A stretch of 64,000 nucleotides of DNA from DASRHY01 sp035650275 (GTDB taxonomy: Bacteria > Actinomycetota > Actinomycetes > Propionibacteriales > Kribbellaceae): NCBI GenBank assembly GCA_035650275.1, contig DASRHY010000008.1, positions 62,001 to 126,000 of the forward strand, in the 5' to 3' direction. The notes under the pieces are model-generated. The model was not told the DNA's origin, did no database searches, and saw only the letters and a list, made by a program, of their open reading frames with translations. The position numbers were made by a program, and so were the translations under genes. The first letter of the stretch is position 1. Every line of letters begins with the position of its first letter. This document shows positions 31,803 to 40,517 of the stretch, piece by piece.

Positions 31803-33214
31803 CGGGCGACCTCTTCCAGACCGAACATCCGCGGCGGTAGGCGGACGCCCCGGTCAGCGAGCCGGTCGAGGAAACCCGGGCGCAGGCCGGTGGCCCGCAG
31901 CGTGCCGCGGAATCGGCCGTGCTCGTCGACGCCGGCATGGAAGTCAAAGAGGAACAGGTCTTGCAGGGTGATGACCTCGCCCTCCATGCCGGTGACCTCG
32001 GTGATGTGTGTGATCCGGCGCGTCCCGTCCTTGAGCCTGGCCTGGTGCACGATGAGGTCGATCGCGGAGGCCATCTGCTCGCGGATCGCCCGCTGCGGCA
32101 GCTCGACGCCACCCATCAGCACCATGGTCTCCAGGCGGGACAGCGAGTCGCGTGGCGCGTTGGAGTGCACAGTCGTGATGGAGCCGTCGTGGCCGGTGTT
32201 CATCGCCTGCAACATGTCCAGCGCGGCGCCGTCGCGAACCTCGCCGATGATGATGCGGTCAGGACGCATGCGCAACGAGTTGCGCACGAGGTCCCGGATC
32301 GCGATCTCGCCTCGCGCCTCCACATTCGACGGCCGGGACTCGAGGCGAAGCACGTGGTCCTGCCGCAGTTGCAGCTCGGCGGCGTCCTCGATCGTAACGA
32401 TGCGCTCGTCATCGGGCAGGAACGAGGACAGTACGTTCAGCGTCGTCGTCTTGCCGGAGCCGGTGCCGCCGCCGATCAGGACGTTCAGCCGGCCACGGAC
32501 GCACGCGTTCAGCAGTTCGGCGACCGGCGCGGTCAGCGTGCCGAACGAGATCAGGTCGTTGGCGGTGAACGGGTCGGCGGCGAACTTCCGGATCGTGAGC
32601 AGCGACCCGTCCAGCGCGATCGGCGGAACGACGGCGTTCACCCGGCTGCCGTCGGGCAAGCGGGCGTCCACCATGGGGCTGGCATCGTCGACGCGACGGC
32701 CGACCCGGGAAACGATCTTGTCGATGGTACGGCGAAGGTGACTCTCATCCGTGAACGCCGCATCGACTCCGACCAGCCGCCCGTCGCGTTCGACGTAGAT
32801 CTGGTCATGGCCGTTGACCATGATCTCGGAGACTCCGGGGTCGCGCAGGTAGGGCTCGAGTGGGCCGTGCCCGAGGATCTCGTCGGCGACCTCCTGCGCG
32901 ACGCGCGCGCGGTCGGCAGCGGTCATCGGGGTGTCGTCGCGCTGCAGCACCGCCTGCAGGGTTTGCGTGACCCGCTGTTCGAGTTCCCGCTGGTCGAGAT
33001 GGGCGTCGTAAAGCTTAGGCCCCAATGCCTCGAGCAGGCCCTGGTGCACGCTGTGCTTCACGCCGGCGAAGGGGTCGGCGTGCCGCGCTGCGCGGCGGGG
33101 CACCTCATCGGTTGCACGCGGGCCAGGTGCGCCGGCGGGCACGGGTCGGGCCGCCTGGGGCTCCTGCTCCGTGCGTGCCTGCCGCTGGGCCAGCCTTTCG
33201 GACAGGTTCATCAT
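31799..33214 (-). CDS. tadA: Tad pilus assembly ATPase TadA/CpaF
   Basis: The 471-residue secretion ATPase has an N-terminal helical region (LDQRELEQRVTQTLQAVLQ), PLEPYLRDPGVSEIMVNGHD, Walker A GGGTGSGKTTTLN, Asp box TIEDAAELQL, Walker B RMRPDRIIIGEVRDGAALDM and the His box TGHDGSITTVHSN. It powers pilin assembly in the cytoplasm. It overlaps both the upstream TadZ gene and the downstream TadB fusion by four bases, so the three are translationally coupled. Confidence 0.96.
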   Translation of the reverse strand: MMNLSERLAQRQARTEQEPQAARPVPAGAPGPRATDEVPRRAARHADPFAGVKHSVHQGLLEALGPKLYDAHLDQRELEQRVTQTLQAVLQRDDTPMTAADRARVAQEVADEILGHGPLEPYLRDPGVSEIMVNGHDQIYVERDGRLVGVDAAFTDESHLRRTIDKIVSRVGRRVDDASPMVDARLPDGSRVNAVVPPIALDGSLLTIRKFAADPFTANDLISFGTLTAPVAELLNACVRGRLNVLIGGGTGSGKTTTLNVLSSFLPDDERIVTIEDAAELQLRQDHVLRLESRPSNVEARGEIAIRDLVRNSLRMRPDRIIIGEVRDGAALDMLQAMNTGHDGSITTVHSNAPRDSLSRLETMVLMGGVELPQRAIREQMASAIDLIVHQARLKDGTRRITHITEVTGMEGEVITLQDLFLFDFHAGVDEHGRFRGTLRATGLRPGFLDRLADRGVRLPPRMFGLEEVAR

Positions 33215-34386
33215 CGCCTCCCCGCACCACGGCGGACTGCGAAGGCCTTGTGCCGCGCCGGCATGGGTTGGCTCAGCAGACGTTCCTGGGCAAACCGGGT
33301 GATCGCCTGGCTCACCGGATGAGTCGGCGTCGCAAGCACGATCGGGGTCCCCTTGTTGATCGAGATCGGAACGTTTCGGCTGGACGGCACCTGGGCGCTG
33401 ATGGGGCTGCGCACCACGCGGTCGATGTCGTTCGAGGAGAGCCCGACCTTCGAGTCGGAGCGGTTGACCACCACTGAGCGGATGTCGCGTGCGTAGGACA
33501 AGAGGTCAAGCATGTCCAGGGCGATCCGCAGGTTCTTCATCGCCGGCGTGTCGGGTGTGGTCAGCAGCACGTGGTGGTCGGAGGCATCCATCGCAGTGAG
33601 CACGTGCTCGCTGAACTGGGCCGGTGTGTCGACCACGACGAAGTCGAACATCCCGCGCAGCACTGCGAGCAGCTCGCCGACGAGCGCGGCGGGCACCTTC
33701 TCAGCATCGCCCGGTGTGACCGGCGCCAGCAGCATGTCAAGCCCGGGCCCGTAGGACGTCAGCAACGAGGCCGCGCCTGTCGTGTCGAGGTGACCGGCCA
33801 TCGGCAACGCGTCGCTGATGGTGCGCGCTGGTTCGAGCTGAACACTGATTGCCACATCGCCGAATGCGAGATCGAGGTCCAGCACGCACACCCGGTGGAC
33901 TCCGCCCGCAGCCAACGCCGCAGCGAGGTTGATCGCGATGGTGGTCTTGCCGCAACCGCCTTTGGCGGCAAACACGGTGATCACCTTGCCCTGATGCGCG
34001 GGCTCCGGCTCGTCATTGGCACGCACGTCGGCACGCACCTGCCCGGACAGCGCCCGTGAGCGCTCGCACGCGGCGCCCAATGCCGCGTTGTCGCCGGCGG
34101 TGACCACTTCCCGTACGCCGGCACGGAGCGCCTCAGTGAGCAGTGCGACGTCGACGTAGTCGCGCACCAGGATCACGCCGGCGGTCGGCCGCTCCAAGCG
34201 CAGGTGCTCGGTGAACCTGAGCGCCTCGCCGGTCTCGGTATCCGGGCCTACCACGACCAAGTCCTCGGCGGGGTCCGCGTTCAGGGCGCGGAGCGCGGCG
34301 CTGAGGTCATCGACGGGGCGCACGTCCACGCCGATGGTCGAGGTCATGTCGCCCGGCCCAGCGGCCGGCTGGCAAAGGATAGTCAT
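33211..34386 (-). CDS. tadZ: TadZ/CpaE-like localisation ATPase
   Basis: The 391-residue protein has an atypical receiver-like N-terminus (VGPDTETGEALRFTEHLRLE, GVILVRDYVDVALLTEAL). A ParA/MinD-type ATPase follows with deviant Walker A FAAKGGCGKTTIAINLA, DLDLAFGDVAISVQ and VVVDTPAQFSE. TadZ positions the Tad machine at the membrane or pole. It stands between cpaB and tadA as in other actinobacterial tad loci. Confidence 0.93.
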   Translation of the reverse strand: MTILCQPAAGPGDMTSTIGVDVRPVDDLSAALRALNADPAEDLVVVGPDTETGEALRFTEHLRLERPTAGVILVRDYVDVALLTEALRAGVREVVTAGDNAALGAACERSRALSGQVRADVRANDEPEPAHQGKVITVFAAKGGCGKTTIAINLAAALAAGGVHRVCVLDLDLAFGDVAISVQLEPARTISDALPMAGHLDTTGAASLLTSYGPGLDMLLAPVTPGDAEKVPAALVGELLAVLRGMFDFVVVDTPAQFSEHVLTAMDASDHHVLLTTPDTPAMKNLRIALDMLDLLSYARDIRSVVVNRSDSKVGLSSNDIDRVVRSPISAQVPSSRNVPISINKGTPIVLATPTHPVSQAITRFAQERLLSQPMPARHKAFAVRRGAGRR

Positions 34387-34397
34387 CGCGGTTGTCC

Positions 34398-35207
34398 TTA
34401 CTTCGCTGGCGCGAACTGAGAGACGGGGTGGTCGTCGGGCTTGATCTGGGCAGACGGGCCGAGCAGGGCCAGGTACGGCAGCCCGGTCTGCGTCAGCAGG
34501 ATCAGGCGCTCGGCGTCGTCCTGATTGACGGCGACCGTCACCAGCGTCATGTCGTTCTGGGCGGAGGCGGCTCCCTGCGACAACGTGCTGTTGGTGGTCT
34601 TGGCATCGGTCTGCGGCGTGGCCGACGAAGCCGGGCCGATCGCGAGCACCCGCACCTTGGGCACCACGACGCGGGTGTTGCCGATGCCCTTGCCGACCTG
34701 CTGCTTGTGCTGGCCGGTGCAGTTCGGCTGCGCGGTGACATCGCCGGTGCCGCCGGCGACGACGGTGCCGAACACCGCGACCTGGGACCCGACCCGCACG
34801 TTGCCGGCAACCGCCTCCGGACCGCAGAGCGTGATGGTGACCGCAACCTTGCCCTCCGGAATCGCCAGTCCACCTGCGGCCTGCGCGGCGGGCACCAGCA
34901 TCGACCTCAGGAGCAGCTGGCCAGGGCTGAGATCAGTTGAGATGACCAGGGAGTCCTGGTCCGGCGTGATCTCCGCGACGGCATCGGAGGACACCGAGGA
35001 GGCCGGCAGTGTTTCCTTCCGCAGTGACGACTTCGCATCGCGGGCCGTGGTTCCGGACGGGATCGCCTTGCCGACCACGAGAACGGTCACCGCTTTCTGC
35101 CCTTCCACAGCGCGGGCGTCCGCCTGATTGACATAGGCCAGCACGGCAAGCGCTCCGAGCACGGCCAGCGTCACCGCGAGCACGATGGTCAAAACCCGAC
35201 GTTTCAT
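34398..35207 (-). CDS. cpaB: Flp pilus assembly protein CpaB/RcpC
   Basis: The 269-residue protein has one N-terminal helix (VLTIVLAVTLAVLGALAVLAYV), then a SAF/AFP-like domain (VVGKAIPSGTTARDAKSSLR, DLSPGQLLLRSMLV) and a C-terminal RcpC/CpaB part (VAVTITLCGPEAVAGNVRVGSQVAVFGT). It sits outside the membrane and links to the pilus. ATG 35207 is chosen at the signal helix. It is 11 bases upstream of tadZ. Confidence 0.9.
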   Translation of the reverse strand: MKRRVLTIVLAVTLAVLGALAVLAYVNQADARAVEGQKAVTVLVVGKAIPSGTTARDAKSSLRKETLPASSVSSDAVAEITPDQDSLVISTDLSPGQLLLRSMLVPAAQAAGGLAIPEGKVAVTITLCGPEAVAGNVRVGSQVAVFGTVVAGGTGDVTAQPNCTGQHKQQVGKGIGNTRVVVPKVRVLAIGPASSATPQTDAKTTNSTLSQGAASAQNDMTLVTVAVNQDDAERLILLTQTGLPYLALLGPSAQIKPDDHPVSQFAPAK

Positions 35208-35235
35208 GGCTGTCTCTCTTCTTCTGCTGGCGGTA

Positions 35236-36363
35236 CTAGCCGGCGAGCTTGATGGCAGTGGCACCGAAGTAGGTACCGCCGCCGATGGTTGTGGACACGG
35301 GTACCAGTGCCTGGGTGAAGTGCCCGAAGATGCATGAAGGAGTCGTCTTCCCATTCGGACAGTCCGCAGCGGTGAACGGCGATGGGATGGCGTCGTGCAG
35401 CGGGTTCATGTTTGCGTACCCGGTGAGGATGAAGGCGGCCAGCCCGACGATGTGATAACTGGCACCGCTGCCTGTCCCAGTCGTCGTATCGAAGATCGGA
35501 ATGTAGATCGGGGTCTTGTTCGCAACGTATGATTTCAATGCGTTTTGACACGCCTCCGACAAGTTCTTACCCGGGTCACTTCCCGCGGCGTATCCGTTCT
35601 GCGTGAGGTCGATCGCAGCAGTACATCCGCCGATGTCGTTCAACCATCCGAATTCACCGGGCGCGCTCAAGCCATTGCAGGTGGGCGCATTGGGAGCGTC
35701 TCGCACGAAGATCCTGACATCGAGGCCGAAGGTTGGCGGAGTGCCGCCGCCGGTAGCCTGAGTCCACGCGCACAGTGAAAGCGTCATTGCGAGCGAGTTC
35801 GAGCTCTGGACGGCAGGTCCCCACATCGCGCGGGCGCAGGCGAGGACTGTGCTGCCCTGGTAGCCGGCGTTTCCTGCCAGCGCGCGAGAAAACACGGCCG
35901 GCAACAGGGACGAGCCGTCGGCCACGGTGGCGGTGTGCACGTCGACGTAGTTCGTGCCGGCCGGCGGAGCGCTCGGGCAGTCGACCATGGTGCCTGAGGA
36001 GGCCGGGCAGCTCAGCAGAACGCCGACGGCGTCGTGGCCGCACACCATGGTCACCGCCGATACGCCGTCCTTGGAATTGAGGTTGGCGTAGTTGACAGCG
36101 GCACCGGGTATGCAGGTCGGGGTCGACCCGGGCGGGTTTGCAACGACGCAGGTCTTGGCGACGGCGATCGAGCCGGCGTCGGCGCCGTTCTGCAGCTCGG
36201 CGCGCTCCTGGTACAACATGCCGACGTCGACGGTCAGCGCGGCCATGCCGAGCAGCACGCCGGTCGCGAGCAGCATGCCGACCAGGACGCCGACGGCACC
36301 TCTGTCGTCGGCGCCGAGCAGCCGCATCATCGGCCGGACGAACCGCGGGACTATGTCTCGCAT
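35236..36363 (-). CDS. tadG: TadG-like pilus protein with Tad_N segment
   Basis: The 375-residue protein starts with a short cytoplasmic leader. It then has DDRGAVGVLVGMLLATGVLLGMAALTVDVG, split as a Tad_N prepilin-like helix, followed by YQERAELQNGADAGSIAVAKTC. Its large outside domain has many cysteines (at least nine), suggesting disulfides. TadG-like proteins are minor or anchoring components. It overlaps the tadE stop by 13 bases. Confidence 0.85.
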   Translation of the reverse strand: MRDIVPRFVRPMMRLLGADDRGAVGVLVGMLLATGVLLGMAALTVDVGMLYQERAELQNGADAGSIAVAKTCVVANPPGSTPTCIPGAAVNYANLNSKDGVSAVTMVCGHDAVGVLLSCPASSGTMVDCPSAPPAGTNYVDVHTATVADGSSLLPAVFSRALAGNAGYQGSTVLACARAMWGPAVQSSNSLAMTLSLCAWTQATGGGTPPTFGLDVRIFVRDAPNAPTCNGLSAPGEFGWLNDIGGCTAAIDLTQNGYAAGSDPGKNLSEACQNALKSYVANKTPIYIPIFDTTTGTGSGASYHIVGLAAFILTGYANMNPLHDAIPSPFTAADCPNGKTTPSCIFGHFTQALVPVSTTIGGGTYFGATAIKLAG

Positions 36364-36857
36364 GGCATGACTCCCTGGGCGGACAACGTGATCTGGCCGC
36401 TCAAACCGGAGCCACCGAAAAGGCTGACGACGTAGCCGAGCCCGGGCGTAAATGTGAAGGTATAGCTGGTTTGAACAACGCCGTTGCTGCCGGGACCAGC
36501 GCCCGCAGGGCAGGCCGACTGGATCGACACGCCTACTGGGCTGAGCCCGGTCGCGGCAGCTTGCGTGCGACTCTGTACGTTCGGCTGCCCTAGCGCGGCC
36601 AGCCGAGCACCCTCTCGTGCGGCCTGGGTGAGAGTTACCTGTGCGTTGAGCATCCGGCCGAAGTCGATGATGCCCAGCAGGATCAGCAGCAGAAGGGGAA
36701 GCAGAAGCGCGAACTCCACAGCGGTAGCGCCGCGGTCCGCGCTGCTGCCCCCATGTACCGACGAGGGGCGCCTGCGGCGTACCCGTGCCGCGGGCCGGGC
36801 GCGAGCTGCGCAGCCGTGGTGGGTTTCCCCGCCGCGGTTCCCTCGTCTCGGATACAT
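36351..36857 (-). CDS. tadE: Pseudopilin TadE
   Basis: The 168-residue protein has a basic ~45-residue leader and then the TadE prepilin-like segment RGATAVEFALLLPLLLLILL, followed by IDFGRMLNAQVTLTQAAREGARLAALG. The conserved Glu of the processing site is present. AGGAG seven bases before ATG 36857 fixes the start. It would be cleaved by TadV and join the pilus. Confidence 0.92.
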   Translation of the reverse strand: MYPRRGNRGGETHHGCAARARPAARVRRRRPSSVHGGSSADRGATAVEFALLLPLLLLILLGIIDFGRMLNAQVTLTQAAREGARLAALGQPNVQSRTQAAATGLSPVGVSIQSACPAGAGPGSNGVVQTSYTFTFTPGLGYVVSLFGGSGLSGQITLSAQGVMPCET

Positions 36858-36923
36858 GAGTTCTCCTGGTTCATAAGACGTCATTCGTGGCAGCTGATCA
36901 CGGGGTCAGCTCGGTGGAATGAG

Positions 36924-37106
36924 TCAGAGGCTGGCCACAACGCCCGTGTACCAGCCGGCGACCACGGGGCCGAGGACGATGAGAGCGGGAACGACGACGA
37001 CCGCGATCAGCACCACCAGCAGGCCGTACTCGACCATGGTCGCGCCACGGTCGTCGCGACGCAGCGACCCGGCAAGGGCTTTGACAGTCCTCACGAGCTT
37101 GAGCAT
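36924..37106 (-). CDS. flp: Flp/Fap-type pilin 1
   Basis: The 60-residue prepilin has a leader MLKLVRTVKALAGSLRRDDR and the mature start GATMVEYGLLV, where Glu and Tyr are the Flp signature. A hydrophobic helix and a short GWYTGVVASL tail follow. AGGAG lies six bases upstream. It is the second of two flp genes in tandem, 103 bases apart from the first; the extra copy may allow mixed fibres. Confidence 0.95.
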   Translation of the reverse strand: MLKLVRTVKALAGSLRRDDRGATMVEYGLLVVLIAVVVVPALIVLGPVVAGWYTGVVASL

Positions 37107-37209
37107 CGGAACTCCTACCTGAGTGCGGCGCTGGCGGCCCGGCCGATTAGGCCGGGCCGCACCACCGGCGCGATCGAGCTGAGTGGACTGGCAGACCACC
37201 CTTGAGCGA

Positions 37210-37395
37210 TCAGAGGTTGCCGGCGATACCGTTGAACAGTCCGAAGATGGCCGGGCCCAGGATCAGCAGGGCCGGCACCACGACGACGGCGATCAGGGCC
37301 ACCATCAGGCCGTACTCGACCATGGTCGCGCCACGGTCCTCGCGACGCATCTGCTTGGTGAAGGTCTGCACGTAGGCGAGCAGGTCGTTGAGCAT
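37210..37395 (-). CDS. flp: Flp/Fap-type pilin 2 (first of the locus)
   Basis: The 61-residue prepilin has leader MLNDLLAYVQTFTKQMRRED, cleavage region RGATMVEYGLMV and tail FGLFNGIAGNL. A strong AAGGAGGGG ribosome site lies seven bases before ATG 37395. Being first after the 324-base regulatory gap, it is probably the major pilin. It differs from pilin 1 mostly in the leader and C-terminus. Confidence 0.95.
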   Translation of the reverse strand: MLNDLLAYVQTFTKQMRREDRGATMVEYGLMVALIAVVVVPALLILGPAIFGLFNGIAGNL

Positions 37396-37532
37396 TTGGA
37401 ACCCCTCCTTCAGTGGCGGGCGTGGAGACCCCACCAGTTGATCGAACGACGCTGTGCCGCTCGGTACCGAAACCGTGCAGGATCGTTGCTCTGGCACGGC
37501 ATCGGTCAACAGGTCAGAGAATCTGGCCGACC

Positions 37533-37603
37533 GGCGGACAACGCCAGAGATCGGCTGAGACGGGACACCGAGCGGCGGACACTGGAGGACACTGGCGGAC
37601 ACG
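37533..37603. repeat. Helically phased GGCGGACAC repeats in the flp/tadV divergent region
   Basis: Three tandem 10-base units with consensus GGCGGACACT begin at 37574, 37584 and 37594 (the middle one GGAGGACACT). A further GGCGGACAA starts at 37533, 41 bases earlier. All fall on the same DNA face. They lie in the 324-base gap 37396-37719 between the pilin promoter and the tadV gene, so they may bind an activator of the locus. The rest of the gap shows no gene. Confidence 0.7.
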
Positions 37604-37719
37604 CCTGTCGGGCGGCTGGCCGACAATGCCGGCTGAACAGCCGTCATCCGGGCGCCAGTCGGACAGTTCTGAAGCCGCGCGGTTCCGTCACCAACACAGA
37701 CGTCTGTAGCTTGGCCGGC

Positions 37720-38436
37720 ATGCACAGCGCGTGGATGGTCGCCGGGGGTGTGATCGGCTTCGTCGCAGGCATGCTGCTGCGCATCAGGGTGTTCCGACTG
37801 GCGGTGGCGTCCGGCGAGCCTTCCCGCACCCTGTGCCCGCGATGCGCGGCACCCATCAGCGGACGTGCACACTTCCGGATCCGGTGCGCGCACTGTCACA
37901 GTTGGTTCGGTGTGCCGCTCGTCCTCGAGCTGGTCACCGCCACGGTGCTTGCCTTACTGCTGGGGCGGTTTGCCGGTCTCCCCGATGCGGCCGCGTTCGC
38001 CTTTCTCGGGGCGCTGGGCGTGGCATTGGCGGCAATCGACATCTCCGTCCAGCGGCTGCCTGACCGGCTGACTCTGCCTCTGTATCCAGGTCTGATCGCC
38101 CTGTTCGGACTCGCGACGGTGATCAATGGACACCCGGCGGACTTGCTGCGCGCGCTGCTCGGCGGAGTGGTACTCGGCGGCGGCTATCTAGCACTTGCGC
38201 TCATGAGCCGGGGGCAGCTCGGCGGCGGCGACGTCAAGCTCGCTGGCGGACTTGGCATCGCGCTCGGCTGGTTGGGGTGGCCGACATTGCTCGCGGGGGC
38301 CACCTTGGGCTTCCTGCTAATGGGAGTGGTCAGCCTCGCACTGTTGGCCGTACGCCGGATCACGCTCCAGCACGCGATCAGCTTTGGACCGTTCATGCTC
38401 GCAGGAGCCCTTGTTGCCATTCTTGCGAGCGCATGA
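37720..38436 (+). CDS. tadV: Prepilin peptidase, A24 family (TadV)
   Basis: The 238-residue integral membrane aspartyl protease has an amino-terminal CxxC pair twice (CPRCAAP, CAHCHSW), a cytoplasmic zinc-like loop usual in PilD. The two catalytic Asp regions are AAIDISVQRLPDRLTLPL and GQLGGGDVKLAGGLG (GxGD type). About seven hydrophobic helices. It would remove the Flp, TadE and TadG-like leaders. It is divergent from the rest of the tad genes. The start ATG 37720 fits the first helix; an upstream TTG is possible. Confidence 0.92.
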   Translation: MHSAWMVAGGVIGFVAGMLLRIRVFRLAVASGEPSRTLCPRCAAPISGRAHFRIRCAHCHSWFGVPLVLELVTATVLALLLGRFAGLPDAAAFAFLGALGVALAAIDISVQRLPDRLTLPLYPGLIALFGLATVINGHPADLLRALLGGVVLGGGYLALALMSRGQLGGGDVKLAGGLGIALGWLGWPTLLAGATLGFLLMGVVSLALLAVRRITLQHAISFGPFMLAGALVAILASA

Positions 38437-38526
38437 CCGATCGCGAATGAAGGCAGGATGATCTCTGACCCGCAGGCAGTGGTCATCGTTCGTCGATGAC
38501 GCGTTGTCTGAACAGGTTTGCGGTGT

Positions 38527-38673
38527 ATGCCCCGCAGGGCGTTGCTCGGGGCAACCAACAACGAGCTGCTCACGATGATGGAGGTCCTCATGGAAACCGG
38601 TCCCGCCGACCGCGACCGACTGGTGCACCTGGCCAAGGCCCGCAAGGACCTGTCCGAGGTGCGTGGCGAGTGA
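38527..38673 (+). CDS. Small hypothetical ORF overlapping dgoD
   Basis: A 48-codon frame (MPRRALLGATNNELLTMMEV, then ...GPADRDRLVHLAKARKDLSEVRGE) ends in TGA overlapping the dgoD GTG as GTGA. The overlap and the amphipathic, charged composition suggest a translated product. It may be the C-terminal remnant of a larger, deleted regulator, since dgo operons often carry a GntR- or IclR-type gene here. I recognise no domain. No strong Shine-Dalgarno precedes the ATG. Confidence 0.4.
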   Translation: MPRRALLGATNNELLTMMEVLMETGPADRDRLVHLAKARKDLSEVRGE

Positions 38674-39887
38674 GCGTGATCGAGCGGGTCGAGACGTTCC
38701 TGGTACCGCCGCGCTGGCTGTTTTGCCGGGTGGAGACCTCCGACGGCGTCGTCGGCTGGGGCGAACCGGTCCTGGAGGGCCGGGCGGAAGTCGTGCGGAC
38801 GGCGGTCGAGACGCTCGCCGAGTACCTGGTCGGCCAGGACCCGCTGCGGATCGAGCGGCACTGGCAGGTGATGTCCAAGGGCGGCTTCTACCGCGGCGGG
38901 CCGGTGCTGAGCAGCGCGGTCGCCGGGCTGGACCAGGCGCTGTGGGACATCGCCGGACAGGTGTACGGCGCGCCCGTGCACGCACTGCTCGGCGGGCACG
39001 TCCGGGACCGGGTCCGGGTGTACGCGTGGGTCGGCGGCGACGAGCCGGCACAGGTCGCGGATCGGGTCGCCGCCCAGGTCGAGGCCGGGATGACCGCGGT
39101 GAAGATGAACGCCTGCGGGCGGATCCGGCCGGCGCCATCACTGGCCGAGATCGATCAGATCGTCGGTCGGGTGGCCGCCGCCCGGGAGGCGCTCGGGCCG
39201 GACCGCGACGTCGCGATCGACCTGCACGGCCGGGTCGGCGTGGCCGGCGCCCGGCAGATCCTGCGCCGAGTCGAGGACCTGCAGCCACTGTTCGCCGAGG
39301 AGCCGGTGCTGCCGGAGCACTACGGGCGGCTGGCCGACGTGGTCCGCTCGTCGACGGTGCCGATCGCGCTCGGCGAACGGCTGTACCAACGCTCGGAGTT
39401 CGCCGGACCGCTCGCGGCCGGTGTCGCCGTCGTCCAGCCGGACATCTCGCACGCGGGCGGCATCTCCGAGCTGCGCCGGATCGCGTCGTACGCCGAGACG
39501 CACGGCGCCCTGCTGGCTCCGCACTGCCCGCTCGGGCCGATCTGTCTCGCGGCCAGCCTGCAGGTCGCGTTCGCGACGCCGAACTTCCTGATCCAGGAGC
39601 AGAGCCGCGGCATCCATTACAACGTCGACGGCGACCTGACCGACTACGTGGTCGACCCGGCCCCGTTCGACTTCGTCGACGGCCACGCGGAACGGAACCC
39701 GCGCCCCGGCCTCGGCGTACAGGTGGACGAGACGGCGGTCAGGACCGCGGACAGGAAGGGCCACGCCTGGCGGAACCCGGTCTGGTCCCACGACGACGGC
39801 TCCTTCGCCGTGGTGACCACCTCCCGTATTTTTCTTAGCGATCATCGGTCACTTTTTCCCGTTCTGTGGATAACGGCTTGGAGCTGA
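38670..39887 (+). CDS. dgoD: D-galactonate dehydratase with frameshifted C-terminus
   Basis: Enolase-superfamily enzyme dehydrating D-galactonate to 2-dehydro-3-deoxygalactonate. Signatures: VETFLVPPRWLFCRVETSDG, GGFYRGGPVLSSAVAGLDQALWD, TAVKMNACG, DLHGRV (metal Asp), FAEEPVLPE, GERLYQRSEF, QPDISHAGGI and LAPHCPLGPICLA. Start GTG 38670. At the end, WRNPVWSHDDGSFA is followed by 24 unrelated residues. Homologues end in ...DGSVAEW, and a GTGGTGA (Trp-stop in another frame) lies right there, so a two-base loss near 39811 probably removed the native stop. The catalytic core is unaffected. Confidence 0.93.
   Translation: MSVIERVETFLVPPRWLFCRVETSDGVVGWGEPVLEGRAEVVRTAVETLAEYLVGQDPLRIERHWQVMSKGGFYRGGPVLSSAVAGLDQALWDIAGQVYGAPVHALLGGHVRDRVRVYAWVGGDEPAQVADRVAAQVEAGMTAVKMNACGRIRPAPSLAEIDQIVGRVAAAREALGPDRDVAIDLHGRVGVAGARQILRRVEDLQPLFAEEPVLPEHYGRLADVVRSSTVPIALGERLYQRSEFAGPLAAGVAVVQPDISHAGGISELRRIASYAETHGALLAPHCPLGPICLAASLQVAFATPNFLIQEQSRGIHYNVDGDLTDYVVDPAPFDFVDGHAERNPRPGLGVQVDETAVRTADRKGHAWRNPVWSHDDGSFAVVTTSRIFLSDHRSLFPVLWITAWS
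39839..39851. promoter_or_regulatory. CGATCATCGGTCA site before the aldolase gene
   Basis: This 13-mer, containing the near-palindrome CGATcATCG, is found again exactly at 46296-46308. Here it lies in the dgoD frameshift tail, 38 bases before the aldolase ATG. Function unknown; it may be an operator or part of a repeat. Confidence 0.35.
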
Positions 39888-39888
39888 G

Positions 39889-40509
39889 ATGGATCTGGTG
39901 CACGAGCTGACCGAGCGCCGGGTGCTGGCGATCGTGCGGGCCGACTCGGCCGCGCTGGCGCTGACCTGCGTACGAGCGCTGGCCGATGCCGGGATCACCG
40001 CGCTCGAGGTCTCGCTCATCACGCCGGACGCCATCGAGGCCATGGCCACCGCCCGGTCCGAGCTGGACCCGTCGGTCCTGGTCGGCGCCGGCACCGTGAT
40101 GACCGCCGAACAGGCCAACCTGGTCGCCGAGGCCGGCGCCGGGTTCGTGGTCACCCCGGCCGACACCCCGGGCGGGCGGCGGGCGGCGCTGATGGGCCTG
40201 CCGGTGCTGTCCGGTGCGCTCACCCCGACCGAGATGGTCGCCGCGATGGAGTACGGCGCCACCGCGATCAAGCTGTTCCCGGCCTCGCTGCACGGACCGT
40301 CGTACGTACGGGAGCTGCGTGGGCCGTTCCCGGCACTCCCGATCGTCGCCGTCGGCGGGATCGACGCGAAGCTCGCGCCCGAGTACCTGGCCGCCGGCGC
40401 CTTCGCGGTCGGGGTCGGCTCACCGCTGATCGGTGACGCGGGTCGTGGCGGCGACCCGGCCGGGATCGGCGCCCGCGTCCGCGACCTGCTCGCCGCGGTC
40501 AGCGGCTAG
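39889..40509 (+). CDS. 2-dehydro-3-deoxy-6-phosphogalactonate/gluconate aldolase
   Basis: The 206-residue class I aldolase has the Eda/DgoA fold: catalytic Glu in ITALEVSLITPDA, VGAGTVMTAEQANLVAEAGAGFVVTP, Schiff-base Lys in GATAIKLFPASLHGP and phosphate loop PIVAVGGID. It splits KDPGal or KDPG into pyruvate and glyceraldehyde-3-phosphate. Directly after dgoD, it completes the DeLey-Doudoroff route except for the KDGal kinase, which is not in the window. Confidence 0.93.
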   Translation: MDLVHELTERRVLAIVRADSAALALTCVRALADAGITALEVSLITPDAIEAMATARSELDPSVLVGAGTVMTAEQANLVAEAGAGFVVTPADTPGGRRAALMGLPVLSGALTPTEMVAAMEYGATAIKLFPASLHGPSYVRELRGPFPALPIVAVGGIDAKLAPEYLAAGAFAVGVGSPLIGDAGRGGDPAGIGARVRDLLAAVSG

Positions 40510-40517
40510 GGTCGCGG

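Noticed and set aside
37183..37719. Plus-strand open frame joined to tadV upstream
   Set aside because: It runs antisense through the first flp gene and the repeat-rich gap; hydrophobic TadV sequence begins only at ATG 37720.
28950..38440. Horizontal transfer of the tad locus
   Set aside because: Some codon use looks slightly different by eye, but no boundary repeats or mobility genes are present and such loci are widespread in actinobacteria.
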